From an uncultured Brachyspira sp. (GTDB taxonomy: Bacteria; Spirochaetota; Brachyspiria; Brachyspirales; Brachyspiraceae), in assembly GCA_934725655.1 (NCBI GenBank), contig CAKVCJ010000004.1, positions 1 through 22,142 on the forward strand: DNA of 22,142 nt, read 5' to 3'. Below the pieces are notes generated by a model. That model saw nothing but the letters and a program-made list of their open reading frames with translations. It ran no database searches and was not told the origin of the DNA. Numbering within the stretch: position 1 is the first letter of the stretch; every line of letters starts with the position of its first letter. Of this stretch, positions 14,918-22,142 are shown in pieces. Made by a program: the position numbers and the translations under genes.

Positions 14918-15064
14918 CATTAGAGAAATAATAAATTAAAATAATATATTTAAGAAATAAACTTTTTTAATTTTAAAATATATTAAGTTTATGATATTGA
15001 AAAAAAATTGTATTATATTATCATCATAAAACTATATTTTTAATAAAAATAAAAGGAATAAAAT

Positions 15065-15748
15065 ATGGATAAATTAGATTTAGTAATATTTGATATGGAT
15101 GGATTACTTCTTGATACAGAGAGTATAAGTTTAGCTGCTTGGAAGAAATCTTTCCAAAATTATAATGTTAATATAGATGTTGAAAAATTATTTTTTAGTA
15201 AAATATTAGGTTCAAATGAAAACTCTATAAAAAATCTTGTAATGGAAATTTCAAATAATAATGAGCAATTATTTTACGATATTATCAAAAATCAAATAGA
15301 AGAATCATTCAATATAGTAAGAGAAGACGGTATTAAGATAAAAAAAGGTGCTGAAGAATTAATAAATTTTTTAAATGAAAATAAAATTAAAAAAGCTATA
15401 GCAAGTTCAAGCATAAGAAAAAAAGTTGATTTATATTTAGAAAAGACAAATTTAAAAGAGAGATTTGATTATATAATATGCGGAGATGAGGTAGAATATG
15501 CTAAACCGAATCCTGATTTATATAATAATGCCTGTAATCATTTTAATGCTGATAAAAATAATGTAATAATATTAGAAGATTCAAAAAATGGATTATTATC
15601 TGCTAAGAATGCTAATATAGAAAAGAGATTTTATATTCCTGATTTGCTTTTATTATCGGATGAAGATGAGAAAGAGTTGTCTTATAAAAAATTCAATGAT
15701 TTAACAGAAGTGAAGAATTACATAGATAACAATTTTAAATATAATTAA
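15065..15748 (+). CDS. HAD-superfamily phosphatase, beta-phosphoglucomutase-like
   Basis: 227 residues, the size of subclass IA HAD enzymes such as beta-phosphoglucomutase or small sugar-phosphate phosphatases. Motif I is VIFDMDGLLLDTE (7-19, nucleophile D10 and acid D12). The helical cap spans about 18-85. Motif II is IASSS (112-116), motif III Lys is K147 in YAKPNPD, and motif IV is ILEDSKNG (169-176, E171 and D172). It probably dephosphorylates or isomerises a sugar phosphate in the cytoplasm; the exact substrate is not predictable. AAGGAA precedes the ATG. It is divergent from the GT61 gene, with a palindrome cluster between them. The spaced-box copy C begins 14 bases after the stop. Confidence 0.9.
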   Translation: MDKLDLVIFDMDGLLLDTESISLAAWKKSFQNYNVNIDVEKLFFSKILGSNENSIKNLVMEISNNNEQLFYDIIKNQIEESFNIVREDGIKIKKGAEELINFLNENKIKKAIASSSIRKKVDLYLEKTNLKERFDYIICGDEVEYAKPNPDLYNNACNHFNADKNNVIILEDSKNGLLSAKNANIEKRFYIPDLLLLSDEDEKELSYKKFNDLTEVKNYIDNNFKYN

Positions 15749-15761
15749 TGATAGTATATTA

Positions 15762-15960
15762 AACGCACGTTAAGCCTAATAAAAAATATAAATTAAGTTA
15801 AGATTATAATTTTTATTATATAAAAAAATCCGTTCATCGTGCGGTGGAGTAATTTTGAATCTAATAAAAACTTGGGCGGGGATGCTTTTAGAATATAAGT
15901 TTTAAAATATTAATGAAGTTATAATTTTAAATATAGTAATGGAGAATAAAGGGCGGGGAG
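15762..15960 (+). repeat. spaced GC-box element, single unit (copy C)
   Basis: Box 1 AACGCACGTT (15762), box 2 TCGTGCGGT (15837), box 3 GGGCGGG (15874) and box 4 GGGCGGG (15951) lie in plus orientation. The spacing is 75, 37 and 77 bases. CGCACG (15764-15769) can pair with CGTGCG (15838-15843). This is the only copy that is a single unit, and the only one lying between co-directional genes (HAD and TPR). The rest of the gap to 16098 is A+T-rich with only a possible -10 near 16068. Confidence 0.75.
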
Positions 15961-16067
15961 TGTAAGTAAATTTTTATTTTTTCTTTACTATTCAGATAAA
16001 TAATAAAAAGAAGTATATGTAGTTCTATAATCTATTTATATATTGTTTAATAATTTTCATAATACTG

Positions 16068-16073
16068 TATAAT
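16068..16073 (+). promoter_or_regulatory. possible -10 element of the TPR gene
   Basis: TATAAT lies 25 bases before the TPR start codon. A poor -35 candidate, TTGTTT, lies at 16043-16048 with a 19-base spacer. Supported mainly by position. Confidence 0.35.
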
Positions 16074-16098
16074 ATAGTAGAGAGCTTGAGGATTATTT

Positions 16099-17700
16099 AT
16101 GAAAGATAGGGAAATTAAATCTATAATTATAACTTTATTTTTATTATCAATATTTTTATTTGCATTAATATATTTTATACATACCAAAAATATAGAAAAC
16201 AGATTTGATGAAGCATTAGAAAATTACACCAATCATTTACAATCTATTGCAACTAATAATGTAGTAATTAATTTAGATACAAAAATATTAGAGTCCTCAA
16301 TGGCAGAGATAATGAAAAACTCAAATGATTTATTAAATTTTTGGTTTGCATTCTTGTCAGTAATAATGATAGTATTTACATTTGCTAGTATATTTATCAA
16401 TAACAATATTTTATCTGAAAGTAAGGAAAATTTGGAAGATATAGAAAGATTAAAAAAAGAAATGTCAGAATTTAAACTTGAAGCCAAAAAATTTATATTT
16501 GATATGGATATAGAAACACAAAAAAATATTAATAAACAACAGGATAATATTAATAATTTTCTAAAAGATATTGATAAACAATACAAAGAAACATCATATT
16601 ATATAGATAAAGAAAAAATACATATTAATGATACTATGAATTCTATAAAAAATGAATTGGGAAAATTAAAGCTTGAAAATGAAAAAGCATTTGATAATAT
16701 AAATAAAATAAAAGATGAATCTTCTAAATCAATAGAAAATATAAAAAAACAAGCAGAAGAAGAAACTAAAAAATTAATAGAAAAAAATAATATAAGTATA
16801 GAAATATCAAATTTATTAAATTTAGCTTATCAGGCTTATAATAATAAAGACTATAATTCATCTATAAATTATTATAACAAAATTATAAAAATGACAGATA
16901 ATTTATTAAAAGGATATGATAAAAACTCTAAAGAATATTCTAAATATAAAAATATTTGTTCTATGGCCTATTATAATAGAGGTCTTGCTAAATCAGATTT
17001 AGAAAATAACGAAGAAGCTATTAAAGACTATGATAAAGCTATAGAATTAAATCCTAATTATTCGGATGCTTATAATAATAGAGGAGTTAGTAAATCATAT
17101 TTAGGAAATAATGAAGAAGCTATTAAAGACTATTATAAAGCTATAGAATCAAATCCAAACAATTCAGATGCTTATAATAATAGAGGTAATGCTAAAAAGA
17201 ATTTAGAGCAATATGAAGAAGCTATTGAAGATTATGATAAAGCTATAGAATTAAATCCAAACAATTCAGATGCTTATAATAATAGAGGTGTTGCTAAGAA
17301 GAATTCTGGTAAATATGAAGAAGCTATTAAAGATTATAATAAAGCTATAGAATTAAATCCAAACAATTCATATGCTTATAATAATAGAGGTAATGCTAAA
17401 AAGAATTTAGAGCAATATGAAGAAGCTATTAAAGATTATAATAAAGCTATAGAATTAAATCCAAACAATTCAGATGCTTATTTTAATATGGTATTAGCAA
17501 AACAATTATTAGCAAATAATACCAAAAATAAAAAAGAAAAAAATAAATTAATAGAAGAAGCTTATAATGATTTTATTGAAGGTTATAAGTTAGCTGATGA
17601 TAAATTAAAAGAGGAATATAAACAAAAAATTATAAATTTAGCTAAGGATGATTATGAAGCTTATAAAAAAATATGTGATGAAATGGGTTGGAAACAGTGA
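16099..17700 (+). CDS. membrane-anchored coiled-coil and TPR-repeat protein
   Basis: 533 residues. Transmembrane segments are likely at 9-28 and 78-101, with a short loop between. A long charged coiled coil follows, from about 105 to 230 (Lys/Glu-rich heptads). A degenerate TPR lies near 238-275, then five regular 34-residue TPR units at 290-459 and a degenerate last one at 460-500. The C-terminus is helical and ends EMGWKQ. With two membrane passes the coiled coil and TPRs should face the cytoplasm together with the N-terminus, presumably as a scaffold. No enzymatic domain is seen and the function is unknown. GAGG before the ATG supports the start. The TPR units are nearly identical at DNA level, showing recent duplication and possible length variation between strains. 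Confidence 0.85.
   Translation: MKDREIKSIIITLFLLSIFLFALIYFIHTKNIENRFDEALENYTNHLQSIATNNVVINLDTKILESSMAEIMKNSNDLLNFWFAFLSVIMIVFTFASIFINNNILSESKENLEDIERLKKEMSEFKLEAKKFIFDMDIETQKNINKQQDNINNFLKDIDKQYKETSYYIDKEKIHINDTMNSIKNELGKLKLENEKAFDNINKIKDESSKSIENIKKQAEEETKKLIEKNNISIEISNLLNLAYQAYNNKDYNSSINYYNKIIKMTDNLLKGYDKNSKEYSKYKNICSMAYYNRGLAKSDLENNEEAIKDYDKAIELNPNYSDAYNNRGVSKSYLGNNEEAIKDYYKAIESNPNNSDAYNNRGNAKKNLEQYEEAIEDYDKAIELNPNNSDAYNNRGVAKKNSGKYEEAIKDYNKAIELNPNNSYAYNNRGNAKKNLEQYEEAIKDYNKAIELNPNNSDAYFNMVLAKQLLANNTKNKKEKNKLIEEAYNDFIEGYKLADDKLKEEYKQKIINLAKDDYEAYKKICDEMGWKQ
16966..17475 (+). repeat. five tandem 102-bp TPR-coding units
   Basis: Units start at 16966, 17068, 17170, 17272 and 17374, each beginning GC(C/T)TATAATAATAGAGG or close to it. 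Units 3 (17170-17271) and 5 (17374-17475) differ by only two G-to-A changes. The codons, not just the residues, are conserved, so the units arose by recent duplication or gene conversion. This is a likely site of copy-number change. Confidence 0.85.
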
Positions 17701-17755
17701 TTTTACTAAAACTATTATATGCATAAACAACTATATTTTTTATAAGTTTTTTATT

Positions 17756-17951
17756 CAACTTTTTTGTCGCTCAAAAAAGTTGCAAAAAACGCATATACTG
17801 TAGTCAATATTTTTAAAATATATATAGTATAAATTCAAATAAAATATGCTGTTTTATTTTTTAAAAAGTACTACTATTTTTTACTATTATTTTATTTGCA
17901 ATTTTTGGTTCTTTGACGAAGTTCGCAGAGTGTAAGGCGAAAAAAAAGAAC
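17756..17951. repeat. two hairpin repeat copies in the gap before the symporter
   Basis: Hairpin 1 has perfect 11-bp arms CAACTTTTTTG (17756-17766) and CAAAAAAGTTG (17772-17782) with loop TCGCT. Hairpin 2 has arms GTTCTTT (17908-17914) and AAAGAAC (17945-17951) around a 30-base GC-rich loop with GACGAAGTTCGCAGAG. That loop matches payload sequence near 11190-11205 in inverted orientation. Between and after them the stretch 17701-18097 is AT-rich, with only the symporter promoter recognised. Confidence 0.7.
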
Positions 17952-17999
17952 AATAAAAAATCATCAATAAAATCTATTCAAAACTCATATAAAAACTTT

Positions 18000-18028
18000 T
18001 TGACAAAATCATAAAAATAATATATAGT
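18000..18028 (+). promoter_or_regulatory. sigma-70-type promoter of the symporter
   Basis: A perfect TTGACA (18000-18005) and TATAGT (18023-18028) are spaced by 17 bases. The leader to ATG 18098 would be about 63 bases, with GAGGA as ribosome site. No known riboswitch is recognised in it. Confidence 0.65.
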
Positions 18029-18097
18029 ATTATGCAATACTATGATTAGTAATTTTTACGATTATAATATTTATGATTTTTTTAAGAGGATGCACTT

Positions 18098-19507
18098 ATG
18101 AATATTATTAATGCTATTATAACAAACACCAATAATGTCATGTATGGATATTTGCTCTTATCAGTATTTTTTGTGGTGGCTGTATTTTTTACTATTAGAC
18201 TCAAAGGAATACAAATTTCGCACTCTATACATGCTTTAAAACTTCTATTTTCAAAACATGAAAAAGGCGACGGCGTTTCAGGCTTTGTAAGTTTTTGTAT
18301 AAGTACGGCTTCAAGAGTAGGTACAGGAAATATTACTGGAGTTATGGGAGCTATTTCTGCAGGAGGACCGGGGGCATTATTTTGGATGTGGCTTATGGCT
18401 ATTTTGGGAGGAAGTTTAGCTTTCACAGAAAGTACGCTCGCACAATTATATAAAGAAAAAGATTCTCAAGGAAAGTTTATAGGAGGAGCTTCTTTTTATA
18501 TAAAAAGTAAACTTAAAAAACCAATAATAGCTACTATATTTGCTTTATGTATGATATTCACTTACACTACTTTTAATGGAGTTCAGGCTAATACAATATC
18601 AAATGCCTTATCAAAATATAATGTATCTGTAATGATTACTGCTGTTGTTTTAACGATTATTACAGCATTAATATTATTCAGCAAAAAGAGAGACACTATA
18701 ACACATGCCTGCGTATTTATAGTACCAGTTATGGCAATACCATATATACTTATAGGTCTTTATATATTTTTTACTAATTTATCATCAGTTCCTTTAGTAT
18801 TTCAGAATATATTCGTACAAGCTTTTAAGCCAAGTGCAGTATTTGGAGGTGCTGTAGGAGCAACAATTTCTAACGGATTAAAAAGAGGATTATTTTCAAA
18901 TGAGGCAGGTATGGGAGGAGCACCTCATGCAGCCGCAGCCGCTCATACTTCTCACCCTTGCAAACAGGGTTTTATACAAATGTTCTCTGTATTTACAGAT
19001 ACTTTGCTTATATGTTCTATTTCTGGTTTTATACTTTTATTATCTCCAGAAGCTATGAAGGCTGTTAAAGATATGGAAGGAATAAAGCTTTTCCAATATG
19101 CTATGGAATCGCACTTAGGAAGTTTTGGTTCTTATTTTATAACTGTATGTATATTATTGTTATCTTATAGCTCTATACTTGGTAATTTCTTCTATATAAA
19201 AACAGGTGCTTTTGCTTTAAAAGATAATATGGTTTCATATGTAATAGTTGGGCTTATGACTATAGCTATGGTATTTGCTGGTTCATTAGCAGAGTTTAAA
19301 ACTATATGGGGAGCAGGTGATATGTTTATGGGAGTGATGGCATTACTTAACATTGTCATTTTAATAATACTTAATAAACCAGTATGCTTACTTACAAAAC
19401 ATTATGTATCACAATTAAAAGAACATAAAGAACCTAAATTTAACAAAAGCTCTATTTCAGAATTATCCAATGATGATGCTATTAGTCAATGGAATGAAAG
19501 CAGATAA
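18098..19507 (+). CDS. sodium:alanine/glycine symporter (AGCS family)
   Basis: 469 residues with about eleven hydrophobic segments, normal for AGCS carriers of the inner membrane, which import alanine or glycine with sodium (sometimes protons). Family signatures are STASRVGTGNITGV (69-82) and NGLKRGLFSNEAGMGGAPHA (259-278); the first includes residues of the sodium and substrate sites. The C-terminal tail from about residue 440 is hydrophilic and cytoplasmic. It is monocistronic, with a strong promoter upstream. No terminator of its own is evident, and the hairpin at 19545-19586 suits the opposite strand better. The exact amino acid carried cannot be read from sequence. Confidence 0.93.
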   Translation: MNIINAIITNTNNVMYGYLLLSVFFVVAVFFTIRLKGIQISHSIHALKLLFSKHEKGDGVSGFVSFCISTASRVGTGNITGVMGAISAGGPGALFWMWLMAILGGSLAFTESTLAQLYKEKDSQGKFIGGASFYIKSKLKKPIIATIFALCMIFTYTTFNGVQANTISNALSKYNVSVMITAVVLTIITALILFSKKRDTITHACVFIVPVMAIPYILIGLYIFFTNLSSVPLVFQNIFVQAFKPSAVFGGAVGATISNGLKRGLFSNEAGMGGAPHAAAAAHTSHPCKQGFIQMFSVFTDTLLICSISGFILLLSPEAMKAVKDMEGIKLFQYAMESHLGSFGSYFITVCILLLSYSSILGNFFYIKTGAFALKDNMVSYVIVGLMTIAMVFAGSLAEFKTIWGAGDMFMGVMALLNIVILIILNKPVCLLTKHYVSQLKEHKEPKFNKSSISELSNDDAISQWNESR

Positions 19508-19532
19508 ATATATTTTAAGTGATTAAATTTTG

Positions 19533-19586
19533 GCAAAAAAAATTATGTAAGATAAGCGGTATAACTTTTTATCACTTATCTTACAT
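19533..19586 (-). terminator. terminator hairpin overlapping the stop of the tape-measure-like gene
   Basis: Perfect 12-bp arms ATGTAAGATAAG (19545-19556) and CTTATCTTACAT (19575-19586) enclose an 18-base loop. On the minus strand the stem is followed by AATTTTTTTT, so it serves the minus-strand gene. Its first arm contains the last codons and stop of that gene (MYVR and TAA). On the plus strand there is no T-run, so it is weak for the convergent symporter gene. Confidence 0.8.
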
Positions 19587-20685
19587 ACATTTGTGAGTTT
19601 CTATATTTATAATCATTCATATACTTATAAACTTCTTCTTCAGTTAATACTTGAGAAACATTAAAAATAACATTTTCTATATGCATAGAATCTCTTGAAT
19701 TATAATTATCATTTAACTGTGCATTGCTTTGAACGGTGATTTTACCAGCATTATTTTTTATAAGTTCAGCTCCCATCTCTCCAACTATAGCAGAGCCTCC
19801 ATCAGGAATGGTGTAACCTGTAGTACCAAAAGCAAACTTTGGAGGAGTAGGGGGATTAGATTTTACACTGTCTAAAGCATTTGTAGAAGATACTATACCA
19901 GAAGCAGCAGAAACAGCAGAAGCAACAGTTGTAGCAGAAACAGCTAAACCTGCAGCAAAACCAACCAAACCGCCTTCAGCAAAAGAAGTAGCTACACCTA
20001 ATGCAGATTTTGCTATTGCAAGTGAAGGTATTAAAACAGCATCAGCAATAGCCTTGCTTTTTTCCATCTCTGCCAATTTTACTTCATTTTCCCATTTGGC
20101 ATAATCTTTTTTATATTCAGCCTCTGCTAAGTTTCTCTCTAATAATTCTTTTTGAGCATTCTTTTCTTTTTCTAATAATAATAATTTATTTTCCTCTTCT
20201 CTTTTTTTTGCTATCTCTTCTTTTTTTATTCTAATAGCTTCAGCACTCATTAAGTCATTATTTTCTACAGCAAGTTCTAATTCCTCATCTAAACGAGCTA
20301 AAAAATTATTATAATATTCATCTTCTTTTTCTTTGCTGCTTTCTCTAAGCTCATCTTGATAATTATTAAACTCTTCGAGCTTTTGTTTTGCTTCATTAAT
20401 TGCATTGTCATAAATACTCAAGTCATAATCAAAAAATGAAAAGAAACTTGATAATATACTGCCATATAGAGTTGATGTACTTGAAAGGACGCTATTAATA
20501 TCAGAAGAAAAACTTTTTATATCTATTTTATTTATGCTCTCTTTAATTAAGTTAATGGAATCTGCAGCAAGATTTGAACTTTCTTTTAATTCAATGCCAA
20601 TAGCATTATTAATATTGCCTATATAAGACCTTGTTTTAATAAGCTCTTCATTCATTTCTTTTATATAGTTTAAATTATTATCCAT
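19576..20685 (-). CDS. phage tail tape-measure-like protein (C-terminal type)
   Basis: 369 residues. The N-terminal 90 residues are helical, followed by a highly charged coiled coil at about 95-215 and an Ala/Gly/Ser-rich hydrophobic stretch at 216-270. The C-terminal segment FAFGTTGYTIPDGGSAIVGE with MGAELI (285-309) is typical of the end of tail length tape-measure proteins, followed by a NVSQVLTEEEVYKYM tail. Such proteins set tail length and help DNA passage. This one is short for a full tape measure. It may be the C-terminal part of a split gene, a short-tail version or a domesticated remnant. AAAGGAG with six-base spacing supports the ATG. The only phage neighbour is the terminase upstream. 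Confidence 0.75.
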   Translation of the reverse strand: MDNNLNYIKEMNEELIKTRSYIGNINNAIGIELKESSNLAADSINLIKESINKIDIKSFSSDINSVLSSTSTLYGSILSSFFSFFDYDLSIYDNAINEAKQKLEEFNNYQDELRESSKEKEDEYYNNFLARLDEELELAVENNDLMSAEAIRIKKEEIAKKREEENKLLLLEKEKNAQKELLERNLAEAEYKKDYAKWENEVKLAEMEKSKAIADAVLIPSLAIAKSALGVATSFAEGGLVGFAAGLAVSATTVASAVSAASGIVSSTNALDSVKSNPPTPPKFAFGTTGYTIPDGGSAIVGEMGAELIKNNAGKITVQSNAQLNDNYNSRDSMHIENVIFNVSQVLTEEEVYKYMNDYKYRNSQMYVR

Positions 20686-20755
20686 ATATGCTCCTTTTTT
20701 ATATAGTAGAAATTTTAAGTTTTATCAATTTTTGATTTATTAATTTTTTTGTTTA

Positions 20756-21384
20756 TGGCGGCTTTGCCCCCTGCGAAGCGTGCCCCTAGGGTACACGCCC
20801 CCAGTTCTTTTGCGACCGAAGGAAGTGCCCTTGCGGCGTGGCACAAAGAACCAAAAAGACTGCATTTTTATGAAGTATATCTAAAAACATATGGTATTAT
20901 TTTTTATATTTAATTATATTCCAACATATATAGTTAAAAAGTTTGCACTTTTTGCAACTTTTTGCGGCGGGAAAAAGTTGAATAAAAAAACTTATTATAT
21001 ATATTGAAAACTTTTAAGTTTATATATTTTTGTTTTTATATGTTGGTGGCTAGCCCCCAAACCCCTACTTCTTTTGTTGCCACAAAGAAGCAAAAAGGCT
21101 GCATTTTTATCTCAGATTTAGGTATTACGTTATATTTGATACATATTCCTTATATATGAAGATAGAGTATTTATAAAGCTATTACATTTGCACTTTTTGG
21201 TTCTTTTTGCTGCGGGAAAAAGAACAACAAAATTTTAAGTTTTTTATTATTTGCGGGGACTAGACCCCTGCGAAGCGTGCCCGTAGGGTAGCATCCCCAG
21301 TTCTTTTGCGACCGAAGGAAATGCCTGCGACCGTAGGAAGTACCTTTAGGTATGGGTGCGAAGTCGGGAAAAGTTGATAAAAAA
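20756..21384. repeat. dense cluster of hairpin repeats between phage-type genes
   Basis: The 700-base gap has no real gene and at least four hairpins. They are GTTCTTT/AAAGAAC (20804-20810, 20845-20851), CAACTTTTT/AAAAAGTTG (20955-20963, 20972-20980, loop GCGGCGGG), CTTCTTT/AAAGAAG (21068-21074, 21084-21090) and GTTCTTTTT/AAAAAGAAC (21200-21208, 21217-21225, loop GCTGCGGG). Payload blocks include CTGCGAAGCGTGCCC (20771 and 21268 regions), GCGACCGAAGGAA (20812 and 21308) and a block at 21326-21362 identical to 11223-11259. The last repeat ends at the terminase stop codon. Short minus-strand frames here are repeat products. Confidence 0.8.
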
Positions 21385-22142
21385 TTAATTCCCAAAAATA
21401 AAATCTATCAAACTATTATTATCTTCTCCTTCAATTTTTTCATTATCTTCTGCATCTTCCATTCCAAAGTTTATTAAGCTCGATAATGCATCCGGAAAAT
21501 CCAAATAACTAAAAACATCTCCTTTAATATTGTTTACAGAATCATCAAAATTAAGCAATTGACGAAGGGCTATGTATCCGCGTCCATTGTTTGTTTGAAG
21601 CCACTTATCCGTATCAGAACCATCTGGCACTTCCTGCCAGCCTATAGGAAAATACACCTTCTCATATATAACATAACTTGCATTTACTATTCTCTCTATT
21701 TTATTTTTATGCACAAAAAATGGGGTTACTTCAAAATGTTTCTCAAGCCTTTTTACTAATTCTTTTTGTGCAAAATTACTTTCGCATAATATTTTTTTAA
21801 CATTTCTGCTTACTAAAAAATTTGTAATGCTTTCATCTGTTGTTGAGTTTGAATCATTACGCATTAGTCCGCTGTCTATCAAATAAATATTGTTTTCTAT
21901 TTGCGTGTATATTATAACTGCAGTAAAACAATTATATTCCCCAAATGCAGGGTCAACTATCGCTTTATGCTCATAAGAATATAATTTATCTCTTTCTTTA
22001 TTTTCATCATAGAACTTTAATTTTGAATACAAAAAAACTTTTCCCTGTTTATTTTTTATTTTGCCGAGCCATATATGTTCATACATTTTTGGCATAAGTT
22101 TTAATGTGGATAATCTTGATTTATTTAATATCTCGCTAAAAT
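21385..22142 (-). CDS. phage terminase large subunit, C-terminal nuclease part (runs off the window)
   Basis: The frame is open to the window edge: 15 codons before the first internal ATG (22095) read FSEILNKSRLSTLKL and then MPKMYEHIWLG without a stop. The gene therefore continues upstream and the ATG is not its start. About 251 residues are visible. MYEHIWLG is typical of the junction before the RNase H-like nuclease domain of large terminases. The domain shows a metal-site Asp in AIVDPAFGEYN, an acidic residue in ILCESNFAQ and the final acid in DFPDALSSLI. The nuclease cuts concatemeric phage DNA during packaging; the ATPase half would lie outside the window. It ends at the repeat cluster, and the next minus gene is tape-measure-like. 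It could belong to a prophage or a gene transfer agent. Confidence 0.85.
   Translation of the reverse strand, partial: FSEILNKSRLSTLKLMPKMYEHIWLGKIKNKQGKVFLYSKLKFYDENKERDKLYSYEHKAIVDPAFGEYNCFTAVIIYTQIENNIYLIDSGLMRNDSNSTTDESITNFLVSRNVKKILCESNFAQKELVKRLEKHFEVTPFFVHKNKIERIVNASYVIYEKVYFPIGWQEVPDGSDTDKWLQTNNGRGYIALRQLLNFDDSVNNIKGDVFSYLDFPDALSSLINFGMEDAEDNEKIEGEDNNSLIDFIFGN

Noticed and set aside
16966..17475. CRISPR-like or satellite array
   Set aside because: The periodic 102-bp units are in frame and encode canonical 34-residue TPR motifs; there are no spacers.
17756..17782. Intrinsic terminator for the TPR gene
   Set aside because: The stem is good, but it is not followed by a T-run on the plus strand and belongs to the dispersed hairpin family.
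21171..21395. 74-residue minus-strand open frame
   Set aside because: It consists of repeat sequence and overlaps the terminase end. The start has no ribosome site.

Overview
The window is very AT-rich, roughly three quarters A+T by eye, with short spacers, AAGGA-type ribosome binding sites, a spirochaete-style lipoprotein signal and several dispersed GC-rich intergenic repeats. Together with the protein set (GH57 branching enzyme, PIN-PhoH ATPase, GT61 enzyme, AGCS symporter, many-repeat TPR protein) this suggests a host-associated spirochaete, most likely Brachyspira. That placement is inference from recognition, not a database result.

Layout. 1-844: the tail of an unknown gene, then aroD (shikimate pathway). 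845-2500: repeats and a HepT/MntA-type toxin-antitoxin pair followed by a small unknown ORF. 2508-4536: a lipoprotein (TTG start) and a PIN-PhoH ATPase, both minus strand. 4760-6454: a hexapeptide acetyltransferase and an alpha/beta hydrolase whose lipoprotein signal peptide is separated from its start codon by a one-base frameshift in an A run. 6945-9182: a minus-strand LysR regulator, an RsbW-like ATPase and a degenerate PP2C phosphatase; the last two look like a partner-switching pair. 9371-13264: a GH57 glucan branching enzyme and aspS, each with a recognisable promoter and terminator. 13691-15748: a divergent GT61 glycosyltransferase and HAD phosphatase with a cluster of palindromes between them. 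16099-19507: a membrane-anchored coiled-coil/TPR protein with near-identical tandem repeats, and a sodium:amino-acid symporter. 19576-22142: two minus-strand phage-type genes, a tape-measure-like protein and the C-terminal part of a terminase that runs off the window, separated by 0.7 kb of repeats rather than by head genes.

The most unusual content is intergenic. Family 1 is a set of hairpins whose arms change in a compensating way between copies and whose loops range from 4 bases to about 130 bases of GC-rich payload. Family 2 is an element of about 200 bp made of four short GC-rich boxes with nearly fixed spacing. It occurs as five units at three loci: two inverted pairs, each between convergent genes, and one single unit. 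I did not recognise either family as a named element. No tRNA, rRNA, CRISPR array or intact insertion sequence was seen.
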